Position numbers and translations under genes: made by a program. DNA of 64,000 nucleotides from Lonsdalea britannica (GTDB lineage Bacteria > Pseudomonadota > Gammaproteobacteria > Enterobacterales > Enterobacteriaceae). The stretch is taken from positions 28,221 to 92,220 of the forward strand of contig NZ_LUTN01000019.1 in assembly GCF_002111595.1 (NCBI RefSeq), in the 5' to 3' direction. A model generated the notes under the pieces. The model was given only the letters and a program-made list of their open reading frames with translations, searched no databases and was not told the origin of the DNA. Of the stretch, positions 1 through 9,668 are shown piece after piece. Within the stretch, counting starts at the first letter, position 1; every line of letters begins with the position of its first letter.

Positions 1-566
1 GCCGGAAATTTAAAGCGGAAGTGATAAATCAGCCAGGATGCATGCCCGATAAAGAGCAGGGCCGCGCCGACCAGCAGCGACAGGTTGTAGTCGGTGCTTG
101 CGGCAAAATAGGGGCCGCCCGCCACCCACACCATGATGGCGGTCATGGCGATAAATGCGCATACCGGCAGACGCAGCGTGTCCAGTCGGGTCCACAGCAT
201 CGCAACCAGCAACGCCGACACGATGGCGAGCAGCAGCAGCAGCGGCAGCGGCCAGAACAAATTCAGCGTCATCTGGGTGGACAGGAAGCTGATGGTGTAG
301 AGCAGATGGGCGACGAAGTAAGCGCCGATGGCGTACAACATTCTCTGTGCGGGCAGCAGCAACAGCGCATCGCCGGCGAGTGTCACCAGCAGGCCCAGAA
401 CGATGAGGTAAGCCGGAACGTTCAGTATCGGCGCCTGCCAGGCCAGCGCGATCAGCAAGAGTAAGGTGAGGGGCTTAAACAGCCAGCGCTGCCAGGTGGG
501 ACCGCGATAGCTGGCATCGACATACAGCCAGCCGGAGAAAAGAACGGCAATAAATGACCAAAGCAT
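1..566 (-). CDS. yhhN: YhhN family membrane protein (lysoplasmalogenase-like), partial
   Basis: An open frame on the minus strand runs from an ATG at 566 off the left edge of the window, so the C-terminus (roughly the last 20 residues) is missing. The start follows a good ribosome site (AAGGACG). The protein begins MLWSFIAV and keeps YhhN landmarks such as [12 protein letters not shown] and RMLYAIGA. It consists almost entirely of hydrophobic helices with few loops, as expected of this inner-membrane family of about 208 residues. Related TMEM86 proteins hydrolyse lysoplasmalogens, but the bacterial role is not settled. Gene order with yhhL and rsmD nearby matches E. coli. Confidence 0.88.
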   Translation of the reverse strand, partial: MLWSFIAVLFSGWLYVDASYRGPTWQRWLFKPLTLLLLIALAWQAPILNVPAYLIVLGLLVTLAGDALLLLPAQRMLYAIGAYFVAHLLYTISFLSTQMTLNLFWPLPLLLLLAIVSALLVAMLWTRLDTLRLPVCAFIAMTAIMVWVAGGPYFAASTDYNLSLLVGAALLFIGHASWLIYHFRFKFP

Positions 567-798
567 AGAACGTCCTTAAATGTGGGAAATTCAGACGGCC
601 AGAAGTGCGAGTGCGCCGAGGCGAAACCCGGCTTCTGGTATGAATCTGCACAATGATTGCTCTTTCAGTGTAGGTGATCGACCCTAAGCCAGACAACGGC
701 GGGATGGCGGATGCGGGGGGTAGGGCATCATGCTAAGGTAGCGCCGAATAGGTGGCACTACGTTATGGTTAATCGCTCGAAAGGGAGAATGTTGTTGA

Positions 799-1125
799 AT
801 GAGTAATGAATCCGCACTCTACCGCATTCAATTTATGAACAACGGTAAGAACTATCAGCTCTATGTCCGAGAATTGGCGCAGAGCGCGCTGTTCGGCTTT
901 ATCGAAATCGCCGACTTCGTGTTTGAAAGCCCGTCGGAGCTGTTGGTCGATCCGAGTACGGAAAAACTGAAGACCGAATTTGCCGGCGTTGACCGCAGCT
1001 ATATTCCGCTGCAGGCGGTGATTCGCATTGATTCGGTGAAAGAGCGCGAGCGCGGCAGTTCACGGATTGCTGAGCTCGGCGACAATGTGACCCATTTCCC
1101 TTACCTGCCCGGCAAGAAGCCCTAA
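799..1125 (+). CDS. DUF1820 family protein
   Basis: A small soluble protein of 108 residues with no signal peptide or membrane segment. The N-terminal pattern (LYRIQFMNNGKNYQLYVRE), the central FGFIEIADFVFE and the terminal FPYLPGKKP fit the DUF1820 family, which is conserved in gammaproteobacteria and has no established function. The ATG follows a purine-rich AAGGGAGAATG. The gene stands alone between divergent yhhN and convergent yhhL, where E. coli has yhhM instead. No function is proposed. The family call rests on remembered pattern, not a search. Confidence 0.8.
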   Translation: MSNESALYRIQFMNNGKNYQLYVRELAQSALFGFIEIADFVFESPSELLVDPSTEKLKTEFAGVDRSYIPLQAVIRIDSVKERERGSSRIAELGDNVTHFPYLPGKKP

Positions 1126-1171
1126 TCCCGGTGGTCAGGCATCCGCCTTGCATGTGCGGATGCCCTTGCGC

Positions 1172-1462
1172 CTAGCGCTTTTTCGGTTTGCTGTTCTGCG
1201 GCTGATGACGCTGCCACGCCATCAGCTCGAATACCCCGAACAGAAAGATCCGCAGTTGCGTCATCCCGCTGATGGGCGGGGCATCTTTTGGCTGGCTGGC
1301 CTTCAGCAGCAGATACTGCATGCCGTGCATCAGTACCATGAACACCATTGCTACCGTCATGAAGATGTTTAACGGTCGCGGAAATGGCTGAATCAGGTTC
1401 ATGATCAGAAAGCCCCATACGCCCAGCATCAGTAATCGTCCGAGATTAATCCAAATTATCAT
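1172..1462 (-). CDS. yhhL: DUF1145 small inner-membrane protein YhhL
   Basis: The protein has 96 residues and starts MIIWINLGRLLMLGVWGF. The start at 1462 was chosen because it is preceded by GAGGAC at proper spacing and matches the E. coli start; a longer in-frame version would overlap the end of rsmD. There are two or three hydrophobic helices, a conserved PFPRPLNIF motif near residue 25 and a basic tail ending PKKR. It lies 25 bp downstream of rsmD on the same strand and is probably cotranscribed with it, as in E. coli. Function is unknown. Confidence 0.87.
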   Translation of the reverse strand: MIIWINLGRLLMLGVWGFLIMNLIQPFPRPLNIFMTVAMVFMVLMHGMQYLLLKASQPKDAPPISGMTQLRIFLFGVFELMAWQRHQPQNSKPKKR

Positions 1463-1487
1463 AGTGTCCTCTGAGGTTGCCGGTCTG

Positions 1488-2063
1488 TCAGCCGCGCGCG
1501 TAAAGCCGATAGGCGACCTGGCCTGCGACTTTTTCACGGTGCAGCTGCCAGTTGGCCGGAAGGTTCAGGGTGCGGTTTTCCGCCTCTGTTTCAATATAGA
1601 TCCAGGCGTCGTCCGCCAGCCAACCTTGTGTTTCCAGTAGGTTGACCGTGTTGTTCAACAATCCCTGTCGAAACGGTGGATCGAGAAAGACCACGTCAAA
1701 GGCCTCTCCTGGCTGAGCCAGCCACTGCAGCGCATCAGTATGGATCACGCTGGCGTTTTCCGCCCGGAGCAGCGACAGATTTTGGCTGAGCTGACGCGCA
1801 ATGCCGCGTTCTGCCTCCAACAGCGTGGCGTGAGCGGCGTACCGCGACAGCGCTTCCAGCGCCAACGCGCCGCTGCCCGCAAAGCAGTCCAGACAGCGTG
1901 CCTGCTGGATCACCGGCGCCAGCCAGTTAAACAGCGTTTCCCGCACGCGATCGGTGGTGGGGCGCAGGCCGGGGCTATGGGGAACGGGAAGTTTTCTGCC
2001 GCGCCACTGGCCGCCGATGATTCGAATTTGTCCGGGTGCGGATGTCGCGTGTTGTTTTGCCAT
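1488..2063 (-). CDS. rsmD: 16S rRNA (guanine(966)-N2)-methyltransferase RsmD
   Basis: RsmD methylates G966 of 16S rRNA in the 30S subunit. The protein of 191 residues carries the family start region GQIRIIGGQWRGRKLPV, the SAM-binding FAGSGALALEALSRYA (about residues 60-75) and the catalytic-type DPPF motif (about 126). I chose the ATG at 2063 (MAKQHATS); a GTG at 2078 is in frame but lacks a ribosome site, and the ATG has only a weak AGG just upstream. It is divergent from ftsY across about 300 bp and is followed by yhhL. Confidence 0.95.
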   Translation of the reverse strand: MAKQHATSAPGQIRIIGGQWRGRKLPVPHSPGLRPTTDRVRETLFNWLAPVIQQARCLDCFAGSGALALEALSRYAAHATLLEAERGIARQLSQNLSLLRAENASVIHTDALQWLAQPGEAFDVVFLDPPFRQGLLNNTVNLLETQGWLADDAWIYIETEAENRTLNLPANWQLHREKVAGQVAYRLYARG

Positions 2064-2363
2064 TAGCCTGCCATTCACTGAGGTTCGTTACCGGTCGCAA
2101 CCGTATAGGGTTGAAAGTAGCGCTATTCTAACGGGGCCGGGCCATCGAGGAAATGCAAAGATATTCGCCTATTGAAGGGCGTCGCAACTTCCGTCTCCCG
2201 GCATTTTTCTCCTTGTATATTGAAACACTTGGTTACGCAGATTGTCTGCGTTCAGGGCCGTACGCCGCGTGTTGCTGCGGTCGGGAAAGTGTTAAACTCT
2301 GCTCTTTATCGACTTCATAATTATTCATCATCTGCACTGGATGGCGAGGAGCGCAATTACAAG

Positions 2364-3874
2364 ATGGCTAAACAGAAGAAGCGCGGATTTTTTTCCTGGC
2401 TGGGATTGGGACGTCAGGAAGAAGAAAAGACTGAGCAATCGCAGACACAACCTGAATCAGGCGAGATGGCGCACTCAGATCCGGATGCGCAGATCGTCTC
2501 TACTGAAGCCTCGGCACCCCAAGAGGCTGAACGCCAGCCGTTGAACCCGGATGATGACGCGCCAGCGCCCGTTGAGCGCGAAGAAACCGCCGAGGTGGCG
2601 GATAACACGCCGCTCGGCGAGATGCCGGAAGAGGCGGATGTGGTCGACAAAACGGCTGATGAGCCGGTCACCGCCACCGTGGAAGAAACGGCGCCGCAAG
2701 CCGTCGAAGCATCGGACAGTCCGGTGCAAACCGCATCGCCGGAAGAGATTCTGTTGCAGGAAGAGGCACTGGAAACGGCTCGTCAGGACGTGGAAGACGC
2801 GCCGTTAGAGGAGCTGGAGCCTGACGTCGTCGAAGAGGAACCGCAAGCGGTCGTCGTTGCGCAGGCTGAAGTGCCGGAAGACGAACCCGCAGAGGCCGTC
2901 GACGAAACGGCGTTAACGCCGTCAGCGTTGCCTCAGGAGCAGGAACGTCCTACCAAAGAAGGTTTTTTTAGCCGCCTCAAGCGCAGCCTGGTGAAAACCC
3001 GGCAGAATTTGGGTTCTGGATTTGTCTCATTGTTCCGCGGTAAGAAAATTGACGACGATCTGTTCGAAGAGCTCGAAGAACAACTGCTGATCGCGGATGT
3101 GGGGATGGATACCACCCGCAAGATCATCGCCAGCCTGACGGAACACGCCAGCCGCAAGCAGCTCAAAGACGCCGAAGCATTGATGGCGCTGTTGAAAGAA
3201 GAGATGGCCGCCATTCTGGAAAAAGTCGATGAGCCGCTGAATATCGAAGGCAAAACGCCTTTCGTGATTCTGATGGTCGGCGTGAACGGCGTGGGTAAAA
3301 CCACCACCATCGGCAAAATGGCGCGCCAATATCAGGCTCAGGGCAAGTCAGTGATGCTGGCCGCGGGGGATACCTTCCGCGCGGCGGCGGTAGAACAGCT
3401 GCAGGTCTGGGGCGAGCGCAACAACGTGCCGGTCGTGGCGCAGCATACCGGTGCGGACTCCGCTTCCGTTATCTTTGACGCGATTCAGGCGGCGAAAGCG
3501 CGCGGCGTGGATGTGCTGATCGCCGATACGGCGGGCCGTCTGCAGAATAAATCCCATCTGATGGAAGAGTTGAAAAAAATCGTCCGCGTCATGAAGAAAC
3601 TGGACGAGCAGGCCCCGCATGAAGTGATGCTGACGCTGGACGCCAGCACCGGCCAGAATGCGGTGAGTCAGGCTAAACTGTTTAACGAGGCGGTAGGCTG
3701 AGCGGTATCGCCCTCACCAAACTGGACGGAACGGCCAAAGGCGGCGTGATTTTCGCCATCGCCGATCAGTTCGGTATTCCTATCCGCTACATCGGGGTAG
3801 GGGAGCGCATCGAGGATTTAAGGCCATTCAAGGCTGACGATTTTATTGAGGCACTTTTTGCCCGTGAGGACTAA
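2364..3874 (+). CDS. ftsY: Signal recognition particle receptor FtsY (single-base deletion near 3699)
   Basis: FtsY is the SRP receptor GTPase that docks ribosome-nascent chains at the inner membrane. The start at 2364 (MAKQKKRGFFSWLG) follows GAGGAG. Residues up to about 190 form a very acidic A domain, then the NG domain follows with GVNGVGKTTT (about 305) and DTAGR (about 387). The frame stops at 3699-3701 after LFNEAVG, while the next frame continues with GIALTKLDGTAKGG to FARED at 3874, exactly as in E. coli. Restoring one C (GGCTGAG to GGCCTGAG) gives a 503-residue protein. The gene is essential, so a sequence error is by far the likeliest cause. It is first in ftsY-ftsE-ftsX. Confidence 0.95.
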
Positions 3875-3879
3875 GACGG

Positions 3880-4548
3880 ATGATTCGTTTCGAGCAGGTC
3901 AGTAAGGCGTATCGTGGCGGTCGCCAGGCATTGCAAGGCGTTGATTTTCATGTCCGACCCGCGGAGATGGTCTTTCTGACCGGCCACTCCGGCGCAGGGA
4001 AAAGCACCCTGCTGAAGTTGATTTGCGGGATAGAACGACCGAGCGCGGGACAGATCCTGTTTGGCGGCCATGACATCAGCCGGTTGAAGAAGAGCGAAAT
4101 CCCCTTCCTGCGCCGTCAGGTCGGTATGATTTTTCAGGATCACCACCTGCTAATGGATCGCTCCGTTTATGAAAACGTGGCAATGCCGCTCATCATTGCC
4201 GGCGCATCGGTGGAAGATATTCGGCGTCGCGTGTCGGCGGCGCTGGACAAAGTGGGGCTGCTGGATAAAGCGCGCAGCTACCCCATTCAGCTCTCCGGGG
4301 GTGAACAACAGCGTGTGGGCATTGCCCGCGCGGTGGTGAACAAGCCCGTGGTGCTGCTGGCTGATGAACCGACGGGCAACCTCGACGACGAATTGTCCGA
4401 AGATATCCTGCGTCTGTTCGAAGAATTTAACCGCGTCGGCGTTACGGTGCTGATGGCAACCCATGATACGGGGCTGATCGCCAGCCGCCGTTACCGGGTT
4501 TTGACGCTGTCTCAAGGTCATATGCTGGGAGATAACGTCAATGGCTAA
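3880..4548 (+). CDS. ftsE: Cell division ATP-binding protein FtsE
   Basis: FtsE is the ATPase of the FtsEX complex, which controls periplasmic peptidoglycan hydrolysis at the septum through EnvC-type activators. The protein of 222 residues has the ABC hallmarks: Walker [10 protein letters not shown] (35-43), Q-loop [10 protein letters not shown], signature [10 protein letters not shown] and Walker [15 protein letters not shown]. It starts 5 bp after the ftsY stop and its end overlaps the ftsX start by 8 bp, which suggests translational coupling. Length and sequence are typical of enterobacterial FtsE. Confidence 0.97.
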   Translation: MIRFEQVSKAYRGGRQALQGVDFHVRPAEMVFLTGHSGAGKSTLLKLICGIERPSAGQILFGGHDISRLKKSEIPFLRRQVGMIFQDHHLLMDRSVYENVAMPLIIAGASVEDIRRRVSAALDKVGLLDKARSYPIQLSGGEQQRVGIARAVVNKPVVLLADEPTGNLDDELSEDILRLFEEFNRVGVTVLMATHDTGLIASRRYRVLTLSQGHMLGDNVNG

Positions 4549-5521
4549 TCATCAGGTTCGCAGAAAAGAGAAACACAAACGTCCCGTCAGTAAGGCCCGC
4601 GCGCTGAAAGGCGGCTGGCAGGAGCAATGGCGCTACGCCTGGGGGAACACGCTGCGGGATATGCTGCGCCAGCCGCTGGCGACGCTGTTGACCATTATGG
4701 TCATCGCGATTTCCCTGACGCTGCCGAGCATCTGTTATCTGGTGTGGAAAAACGTCAGTCAGGCCGCGACGCAGTGGTATCCCACTCCTCAGCTGACCAT
4801 CTATCTGGATAAGTCGCTGGACGATAAAGCGGCGGAGGGCGTGATCGCTAAAATTCAGGCGACGGACGGGGTCGATAAGGTCAACTATCTGTCGCGTAAC
4901 GAGGCGATGGGCGAGTTCCGCAACTGGTCCGGTTTTGGCGGCGCGTTGGATATGCTGGAAGAAAATCCGTTGCCGGCCGTGGCCATTGTGACGCCCAAAA
5001 TGACGTTCCAGAGCGCGGAGACGATGACGTCCCTGCGGGACCGCATTACCGCCGTTGAAGGCGTCGATGAAGTGCGAATGGACGACAGCTGGTATTCGCG
5101 TCTGGTGGCGATGACCGGACTCGTCGGGCAAATCGCCTTTACGATCGGCGTGCTGATGATCGTGGCGGTGTTCCTGGTGATCGGCAACAGCATTCGTCTG
5201 AGCATTTTCAGCCGTAGAGATACCATCAACGTCATGAAGCTGATTGGCGCGACCGATGGCTTCATTCTGCGGCCGTTCCTGAACGGCGGGGCGCTCCTGG
5301 GTCTGTGCGGCGCGGTGTTGTCGCTGATCTTGTCTCAGGCGCTGGTGTGGAAGCTCTCTGCGGCTACCGCGCAGGTCGCCGCCGTCTTCGGCACGACGTT
5401 CGCGGTGAAAGGAATGGGCTGGGATGAAGGCCTGCTGCTGCTGCTGGTCGCCGCAATGATTGGCTGGCTGGCCGCGTGGCTGGCGACGGTCCAACATTTA
5501 CGCCGCTTTACACCGGAGTAA
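4541..5521 (+). CDS. ftsX: Cell division permease-like protein FtsX
   Basis: FtsX is the membrane partner of FtsE. The protein has 326 residues: a basic cytoplasmic N-terminus, a first transmembrane helix near residue 50 ([16 protein letters not shown]), a periplasmic loop of roughly 120 residues with a WYSR segment, then three further helices in the C-terminal half. The start overlaps ftsE by 8 bp. The four-helix layout and the extracellular loop fit the family. It transmits ATP hydrolysis to septal amidase activators rather than transporting a known substrate. Confidence 0.96.
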   Translation: MANHQVRRKEKHKRPVSKARALKGGWQEQWRYAWGNTLRDMLRQPLATLLTIMVIAISLTLPSICYLVWKNVSQAATQWYPTPQLTIYLDKSLDDKAAEGVIAKIQATDGVDKVNYLSRNEAMGEFRNWSGFGGALDMLEENPLPAVAIVTPKMTFQSAETMTSLRDRITAVEGVDEVRMDDSWYSRLVAMTGLVGQIAFTIGVLMIVAVFLVIGNSIRLSIFSRRDTINVMKLIGATDGFILRPFLNGGALLGLCGAVLSLILSQALVWKLSAATAQVAAVFGTTFAVKGMGWDEGLLLLLVAAMIGWLAAWLATVQHLRRFTPE

Positions 5522-5576
5522 GGGTTTTCTGATATACTCTTCCCTTGTAAAAGGGATTAAATGTCAAGGGAAGAGT

Positions 5577-5648
5577 ATGAAAAAAACCGCTTCCGTAAAC
5601 ACTTTTTCTCCTGATTTATTCTTACTGCACAGCCGTCTTGATATGTAA
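5577..5648 (+). CDS. Possible 23-residue small ORF in the rpoH leader
   Basis: An ATG at 5577 is preceded by AAGGGAAGAG and opens a 23-codon frame starting MKKTASVNTF and ending RLDM, just upstream of the rpoH sigma-E promoter. The ribosome site is strong, but nothing else supports translation and I recognise no family. A TATACT sequence lies about 35 bp upstream and could be a -10 element. It may be a chance frame in a regulatory region. Confidence 0.22.
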   Translation: MKKTASVNTFSPDLFLLHSRLDM

Positions 5649-5670
5649 AAGAAGATGGATAAAATTGTGT

Positions 5671-5700
5671 GAACTTGTGAGATAAGTCACGCTCTAATAA
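5671..5700 (+). promoter_or_regulatory. Sigma-E dependent promoter of rpoH (P3-like)
   Basis: A -35 GAACTT (5671-5676) and a -10 TCTAAT (5693-5698) are separated by 16 bp. This closely resembles the sigma-E promoter of E. coli rpoH, which has GAACTT and TCTGAT. It lies about 85 bp before the rpoH ATG and would link envelope stress to sigma-32 synthesis. Confidence 0.75.
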
Positions 5701-5785
5701 TGAGCGAATTCTAGATTTGAACGTTGATGTGGGTTAGACATTGCTTGTCATGTCCGACGACATAAACAAACCATGAGAGGGTTGA

Positions 5786-6643
5786 ATGACCAAAGATATG
5801 CAAACTTTCACCTTAGTTCCCCAGGGCAGTCTGGAAGGGTATATTCGTGCCGCCAATGCCTATCCGATGCTGACGGCGGAGGAAGAACGGGCACTGGCTG
5901 AACGGCTGCATTTTGAGGGCGACCTGGATGCGGCTAAGCAGCTGATCCTGTCACACCTGCGCTTTGTCGTTCACGTAGCCCGCAACTATTCCGGCTATGG
6001 TCTGCCGCAAGCGGATTTGATCCAGGAAGGCAATATCGGCCTGATGAAAGCCGTGCGTCGGTTCAACCCTGATGTCGGCGTGCGACTGGTGTCTTTTGCC
6101 GTCCACTGGATCAAGGCGGAAATCCACGAATACGTGCTGCGCAACTGGCGCATCGTCAAGGTCGCTACGACCAAGGCTCAGCGTAAGCTGTTCTTTAACC
6201 TGCGTAAAACCAAGCAGCGTTTGGGCTGGTTCAATCAGGATGAAGTCGAGCTGGTCGCGCGCGAGCTGGGGGTGACCAGCAAAGACGTGCTCGAGATGGA
6301 ATCCCGCATGGCGGCGCAGGACATGACTTTCGATCCGGCGCCGGAAGATGACGCGCAGCCGGGACACGGCATGGCGCCCATGCTGTACCTGCAGGACAAA
6401 ACGTCCGACTTTGCCGATGGCATCGAGGAAGACAACTGGGAAAGCCATGCGGCCGATAAACTGGCCCATGCGATGGAAGGTCTGGACGAACGTAGCCAGC
6501 ATATTATCCGCGCCCGTTGGCTGGACGACGATAATAAGTCCACCCTGCAGGAACTGGCCGATCGCTATGGCGTATCCGCCGAGCGTGTACGTCAGTTGGA
6601 AAAGAACGCCATGAAAAAACTGCGCACGGCGATAGAAGCCTAA
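5786..6643 (+). CDS. rpoH: RNA polymerase sigma-32 factor RpoH
   Basis: RpoH directs transcription of heat-shock genes, including hslVU in this window. The protein has 285 residues, close to the E. coli length. It contains region 2.1-2.4 ([20 protein letters not shown] to [14 protein letters not shown]), the sigma-32-specific RpoH box [18 protein letters not shown] (about 132-149), and a region 4 helix-turn-helix [19 protein letters not shown] near the C-terminus. The ATG at 5786 follows GAGAGGGTTG. The 264-bp upstream region carries a sigma-E promoter, and the first codons are the expected site of mRNA thermosensor structure, which I did not fold. Confidence 0.97.
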   Translation: MTKDMQTFTLVPQGSLEGYIRAANAYPMLTAEEERALAERLHFEGDLDAAKQLILSHLRFVVHVARNYSGYGLPQADLIQEGNIGLMKAVRRFNPDVGVRLVSFAVHWIKAEIHEYVLRNWRIVKVATTKAQRKLFFNLRKTKQRLGWFNQDEVELVARELGVTSKDVLEMESRMAAQDMTFDPAPEDDAQPGHGMAPMLYLQDKTSDFADGIEEDNWESHAADKLAHAMEGLDERSQHIIRARWLDDDNKSTLQELADRYGVSAERVRQLEKNAMKKLRTAIEA

Positions 6644-6671
6644 ACAGGCTCACGACTGAACATCGCCGAAA

Positions 6672-6707
6672 GCAACGGCCGGGCTTGTCTTGGCCGTTGC
6701 TGTTTTC
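6672..6707 (+). terminator. Rho-independent terminator after rpoH
   Basis: A nine-base stem, GCAACGGCC (6672-6680) with GGCCGTTGC (6692-6700), is followed by TGTTTTC. It lies 28 bp after the rpoH stop and before convergent panM. Confidence 0.75.
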
Positions 6708-6748
6708 ATACCAGGTAAAGGCTGATAACTCAGAACGGCCCCGCTGAA

Positions 6749-7147
6749 TTACCGGCTGTATTTCCAACCGCCGGATACCGGATCAAACCCGCAGGATCGC
6801 ATAAACGCATCCATCACGCTTTCACTGACCAAGGCATGATCGGCTGCATCCAGCCACCACTCTTTGACGTGCGGCAGCGCCCGCAGCACTTCTTCGACTA
6901 AATATTTCCCCACTCCTCGCCGACGCGTGACATCCCTTATTTGCAGATCGCAGAGTTTGGCGCTGTCCTGTTTAATTTCCACGATGACGGCCCCGAGCAG
7001 GCGATCGTTGAACCGCGCGGCGAACAGCTGGTGGTCAGGGTTCAGGCTCTGCTCCAACTGCGTGAAGTTTTGATGTGGCCATAGCGGGCTTAGATCCAGC
7101 TTGTCCTGGTCGGTAAAAGAAGTCAGGCATTCCACGGTCAGTTTCAT
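6749..7147 (-). CDS. panM: PanD maturation/regulatory factor PanM (GNAT fold)
   Basis: PanM (PanZ, YhhK) binds acetyl-CoA and triggers self-cleavage of pro-PanD, and it feedback-regulates aspartate decarboxylase in pantothenate synthesis. The protein of 132 residues starts MKLTVECLTSFTDQDKLDL. It has the GNAT acetyl-CoA loop VTRRRGVGKYLVEEVLR (about residues 73-89) and ends in FDPVSGGWKYS, as in E. coli PanM. In E. coli panM lies between livJ and livK; here it keeps the site next to livK, but no livJ is present in the window. Confidence 0.92.
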   Translation of the reverse strand: MKLTVECLTSFTDQDKLDLSPLWPHQNFTQLEQSLNPDHQLFAARFNDRLLGAVIVEIKQDSAKLCDLQIRDVTRRRGVGKYLVEEVLRALPHVKEWWLDAADHALVSESVMDAFMRSCGFDPVSGGWKYSR

Positions 7148-7337
7148 GCGATGTGCTCCGATTGATGGCGAAGACGATTGTAGTGAGTAGACGCCAGAAA
7201 GGTTGTGTCATTTTTTATGTACAGTTTACAGGGCAATGTTTTTCACTTTGGTCATTTTTCGAGTTATTAATTACCTTTCTATATGTCGGTTAGCATAACT
7301 GACTAGATATGAAGCAAACCCTGGGGATTAAGACTAA

Positions 7338-7398
7338 AATTTTATGCTGTTTACACCGTGACTTACTGCGTGTGCGAGTTGCTATGTAGCATAAAATT
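7338..7398. promoter_or_regulatory. Lrp-like inverted sites in the 402-bp livK leader
   Basis: The 402 bp between panM and livK (7148-7549) are AT-rich and hold no convincing gene. A perfect 11-bp inverted repeat, AATTTTATGCT (7338-7348) and AGCATAAAATT (7388-7398), is separated by 39 bp. The first arm with flanks (TAAAATTTTATGCTG) matches the Lrp consensus YAGHAWATTWTDCTR at 13 of 15 positions, and the second arm at 12 on the other strand. E. coli liv genes are Lrp-controlled, so an Lrp operator is plausible. Confidence 0.5.
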
Positions 7399-7549
7399 CC
7401 TGTTTAATGGCATGAAAAATAAAATCTTATTGCTAACTATTGCCAAATATTAAGCCTAACTTGTTATTACTTATAAAAAAAGCGTGGGTAGTCACGGTTA
7501 GCGCCAAAAATGATCGCAATAAATGAAAATTAGAATGGGGTAAAACGGG

Positions 7550-8662
7550 ATGAAATTAAGCAAAGGCAAAATGTTGCTGATGGGATGTATGGCGATGACG
7601 TTGGGTCACGCTGTTAACGCGGCGGATATCAAAGTGGCCGTCGTTGGGGCAATGTCTGGCCCGGTCGCACAGTATGGCGATATGGAATTTAACGGCGCTC
7701 GTCAGGCCATCGCGGATATCAACGCCAAGGGCGGCGTCAACGGCAATAAGCTGGTCGGTGTTGAATATGATGACGCCTGCGACCCGAAACAAGCGGTCGC
7801 CGTCGCCAACAAAGTGATTAATGACGGCATCCACTATGTCATTGGTCATTTATGCTCTTCCTCCACCCAGCCCGCGTCGGATATCTATGAAGATGAAGGC
7901 GTGATCATGATTACGCCCGCCGCTACCAACGCCAACCTGACGACCCGGGGTTATGAGCTGATCCTGCGCACTACCGGGCTGGATTCCGATCAGGGCCCGA
8001 CCGCCGCCAAATACATTCTTGAAACCGTGAAGCCGCAGCGTATCGCCGTCGTGCATGACAAACAGCAGTACGGTGAAGGTCTGGCGCGCGCCGTTCAGGA
8101 CAACCTGAAAAAGAGCAATGGCAACGTCGTCCTGTTTGAAGGCGTGACCGCCGGAGATAAAGATTTCTCTACGCTGGTCGCGCGTTTGAAGAAAGAGAAC
8201 GTCGATTTTGTTTACTTCGGCGGCTACTACCCGGAAATGGGGCAGATCCTGCGCCAGGCGCGTCAAGCGGGTCTGAAAGCTAAGTTCATGGGGCCGGAAG
8301 GCGTGGGTAACTCCTCGCTGTCCAATATTGCGGGCGATGCCTCAGAAGGCATGCTGGTCACTCTGCCGAAACGCTACGATCAGGTGCCGGCGAACCAATC
8401 CGTCGTGGCGTCGCTGAAAGCGAAGAATCTCGACCCGTCAGGCCCGTTCGTATGGACGACATATGCCGCGTTGCAGTCTCTGACCACGGCCATGCAGCGT
8501 TCCGGCAGCATGGAACCCGCCAAACTGGCCGCCGATCTGAAGGCCAAGCCGGTGGAAACGGTGATGGGCCCGTTGAGCTGGGATGAAAAAGGTGACCTGA
8601 AAGGGTTTGAGTTTGGTGTATTTGAGTGGCACGCAGACGGTACTTCCTCCTCCGTGAAGTGA
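7550..8662 (+). CDS. livK: Branched-chain amino acid periplasmic binding protein LivK
   Basis: This is the periplasmic receptor for leucine (and probably isoleucine and valine) feeding the LivHMGF importer. The protein has 370 residues with a signal peptide [20 protein letters not shown] cut after VNA, followed by the mature start [20 protein letters not shown]. Residues [16 protein letters not shown] form part of the ligand site in this family, and a conserved Cys pair (DACDP and HLCSS) is present. It heads the livKHMGF run. E. coli has two binding proteins, LivJ and LivK; only one is seen here, so substrate range by name is uncertain. Confidence 0.93.
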   Translation: MKLSKGKMLLMGCMAMTLGHAVNAADIKVAVVGAMSGPVAQYGDMEFNGARQAIADINAKGGVNGNKLVGVEYDDACDPKQAVAVANKVINDGIHYVIGHLCSSSTQPASDIYEDEGVIMITPAATNANLTTRGYELILRTTGLDSDQGPTAAKYILETVKPQRIAVVHDKQQYGEGLARAVQDNLKKSNGNVVLFEGVTAGDKDFSTLVARLKKENVDFVYFGGYYPEMGQILRQARQAGLKAKFMGPEGVGNSSLSNIAGDASEGMLVTLPKRYDQVPANQSVVASLKAKNLDPSGPFVWTTYAALQSLTTAMQRSGSMEPAKLAADLKAKPVETVMGPLSWDEKGDLKGFEFGVFEWHADGTSSSVK

Positions 8663-8741
8663 TTGACTGAATCCGTATTACTCCCTGAATACCGTTGTCC
8701 TTCCGTCTCCTGACGGCGGGGCAACGTCAAAGGTTTAAGGT

Positions 8742-9668
8742 ATGTCCGAGCAGTTCCTCTATTTCATTCAGCAGATGTCCAACGGTTTGACGTTGGGCAG
8801 CACCTATGCGCTGATCGCCATTGGTTACACCATGGTTTACGGCATTATCGGCATGATTAACTTCGCCCACGGCGAAGTGTATATGATCGGTAGCTATGTC
8901 TCCTTTATCGTGATTGCCGCCCTGATGATGATGGGTATCGACACCGGCTGGCTGCTGATCAGCGTCGCCTTTGTCGCGGCGGTCGTGATTTCCAGCGCGT
9001 ATGGCTGGAGCATTGAGCGCGTGGCCTACAAGCCGGTGCGCAGCTCCAAACGTCTGATTGCGCTGATTTCCGCCATTGGGATGTCTATTTTCCTGCAAAA
9101 CTACGTCAGCCTGACTCAGGGATCGCGCGACGTGGCACTGCCTAGCCTGATCCACGGTCAGTGGATATTGGGCGAAAGTAACGGTTTTGCCGCTACCCTC
9201 AGTACGATGCAGTTGACCATCTGGGTGGTCACCTTCCTGACCATGCTGGCGCTGACGCTGTTTATTCGCTATTCGCGTATGGGCCGCGCCTGCCGCGCCT
9301 GTGCGGAAGATTTGAAAATGGCTAGCCTGCTGGGTATCAGTACGGATCGGGTAATCTCGCTGACGTTTGTGATCGGCGCGGCGATGGCCGCGGTCGCCGG
9401 CGTCCTGCTAGGACAATTTTACGGCGTTATTAACCCCTACATCGGCTTCATGGCGGGTATGAAGGCGTTTACCGCCGCGGTGCTGGGCGGTATCGGCAGC
9501 ATCCCCGGCGCGATGATCGGCGGCCTGATTCTGGGTATTGCAGAAGCGCTGACCTCCGCTTATCTGAGCACGGAATACAAAGACGTGGTGTCGTTCGCCC
9601 TGTTGATTGTCGTGCTGCTGGTGATGCCTACCGGTATTCTGGGCCGTCCGGAGGTAGAGAAGGTATGA
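8742..9668 (+). CDS. livH: Branched-chain amino acid ABC permease LivH
   Basis: LivH is one of two inner-membrane permeases of the leucine importer. The protein has 308 residues with about eight hydrophobic helices and family motifs such as [20 protein letters not shown] near residue 35 and the ATPase-coupling loop [15 protein letters not shown] near 190. The ATG at 8742 lies after a 79-bp spacer from livK, and the TGA overlaps the livM ATG by 4 bp (ATGA), a sign of coupled translation. Confidence 0.96.
   Translation: MSEQFLYFIQQMSNGLTLGSTYALIAIGYTMVYGIIGMINFAHGEVYMIGSYVSFIVIAALMMMGIDTGWLLISVAFVAAVVISSAYGWSIERVAYKPVRSSKRLIALISAIGMSIFLQNYVSLTQGSRDVALPSLIHGQWILGESNGFAATLSTMQLTIWVVTFLTMLALTLFIRYSRMGRACRACAEDLKMASLLGISTDRVISLTFVIGAAMAAVAGVLLGQFYGVINPYIGFMAGMKAFTAAVLGGIGSIPGAMIGGLILGIAEALTSAYLSTEYKDVVSFALLIVVLLVMPTGILGRPEVEKV

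Noticed and set aside
4538..5497. Minus-strand frame of 319 codons rich in Gln, Arg and His
   Set aside because: Antisense to ftsX; composition is typical of a shadow frame.
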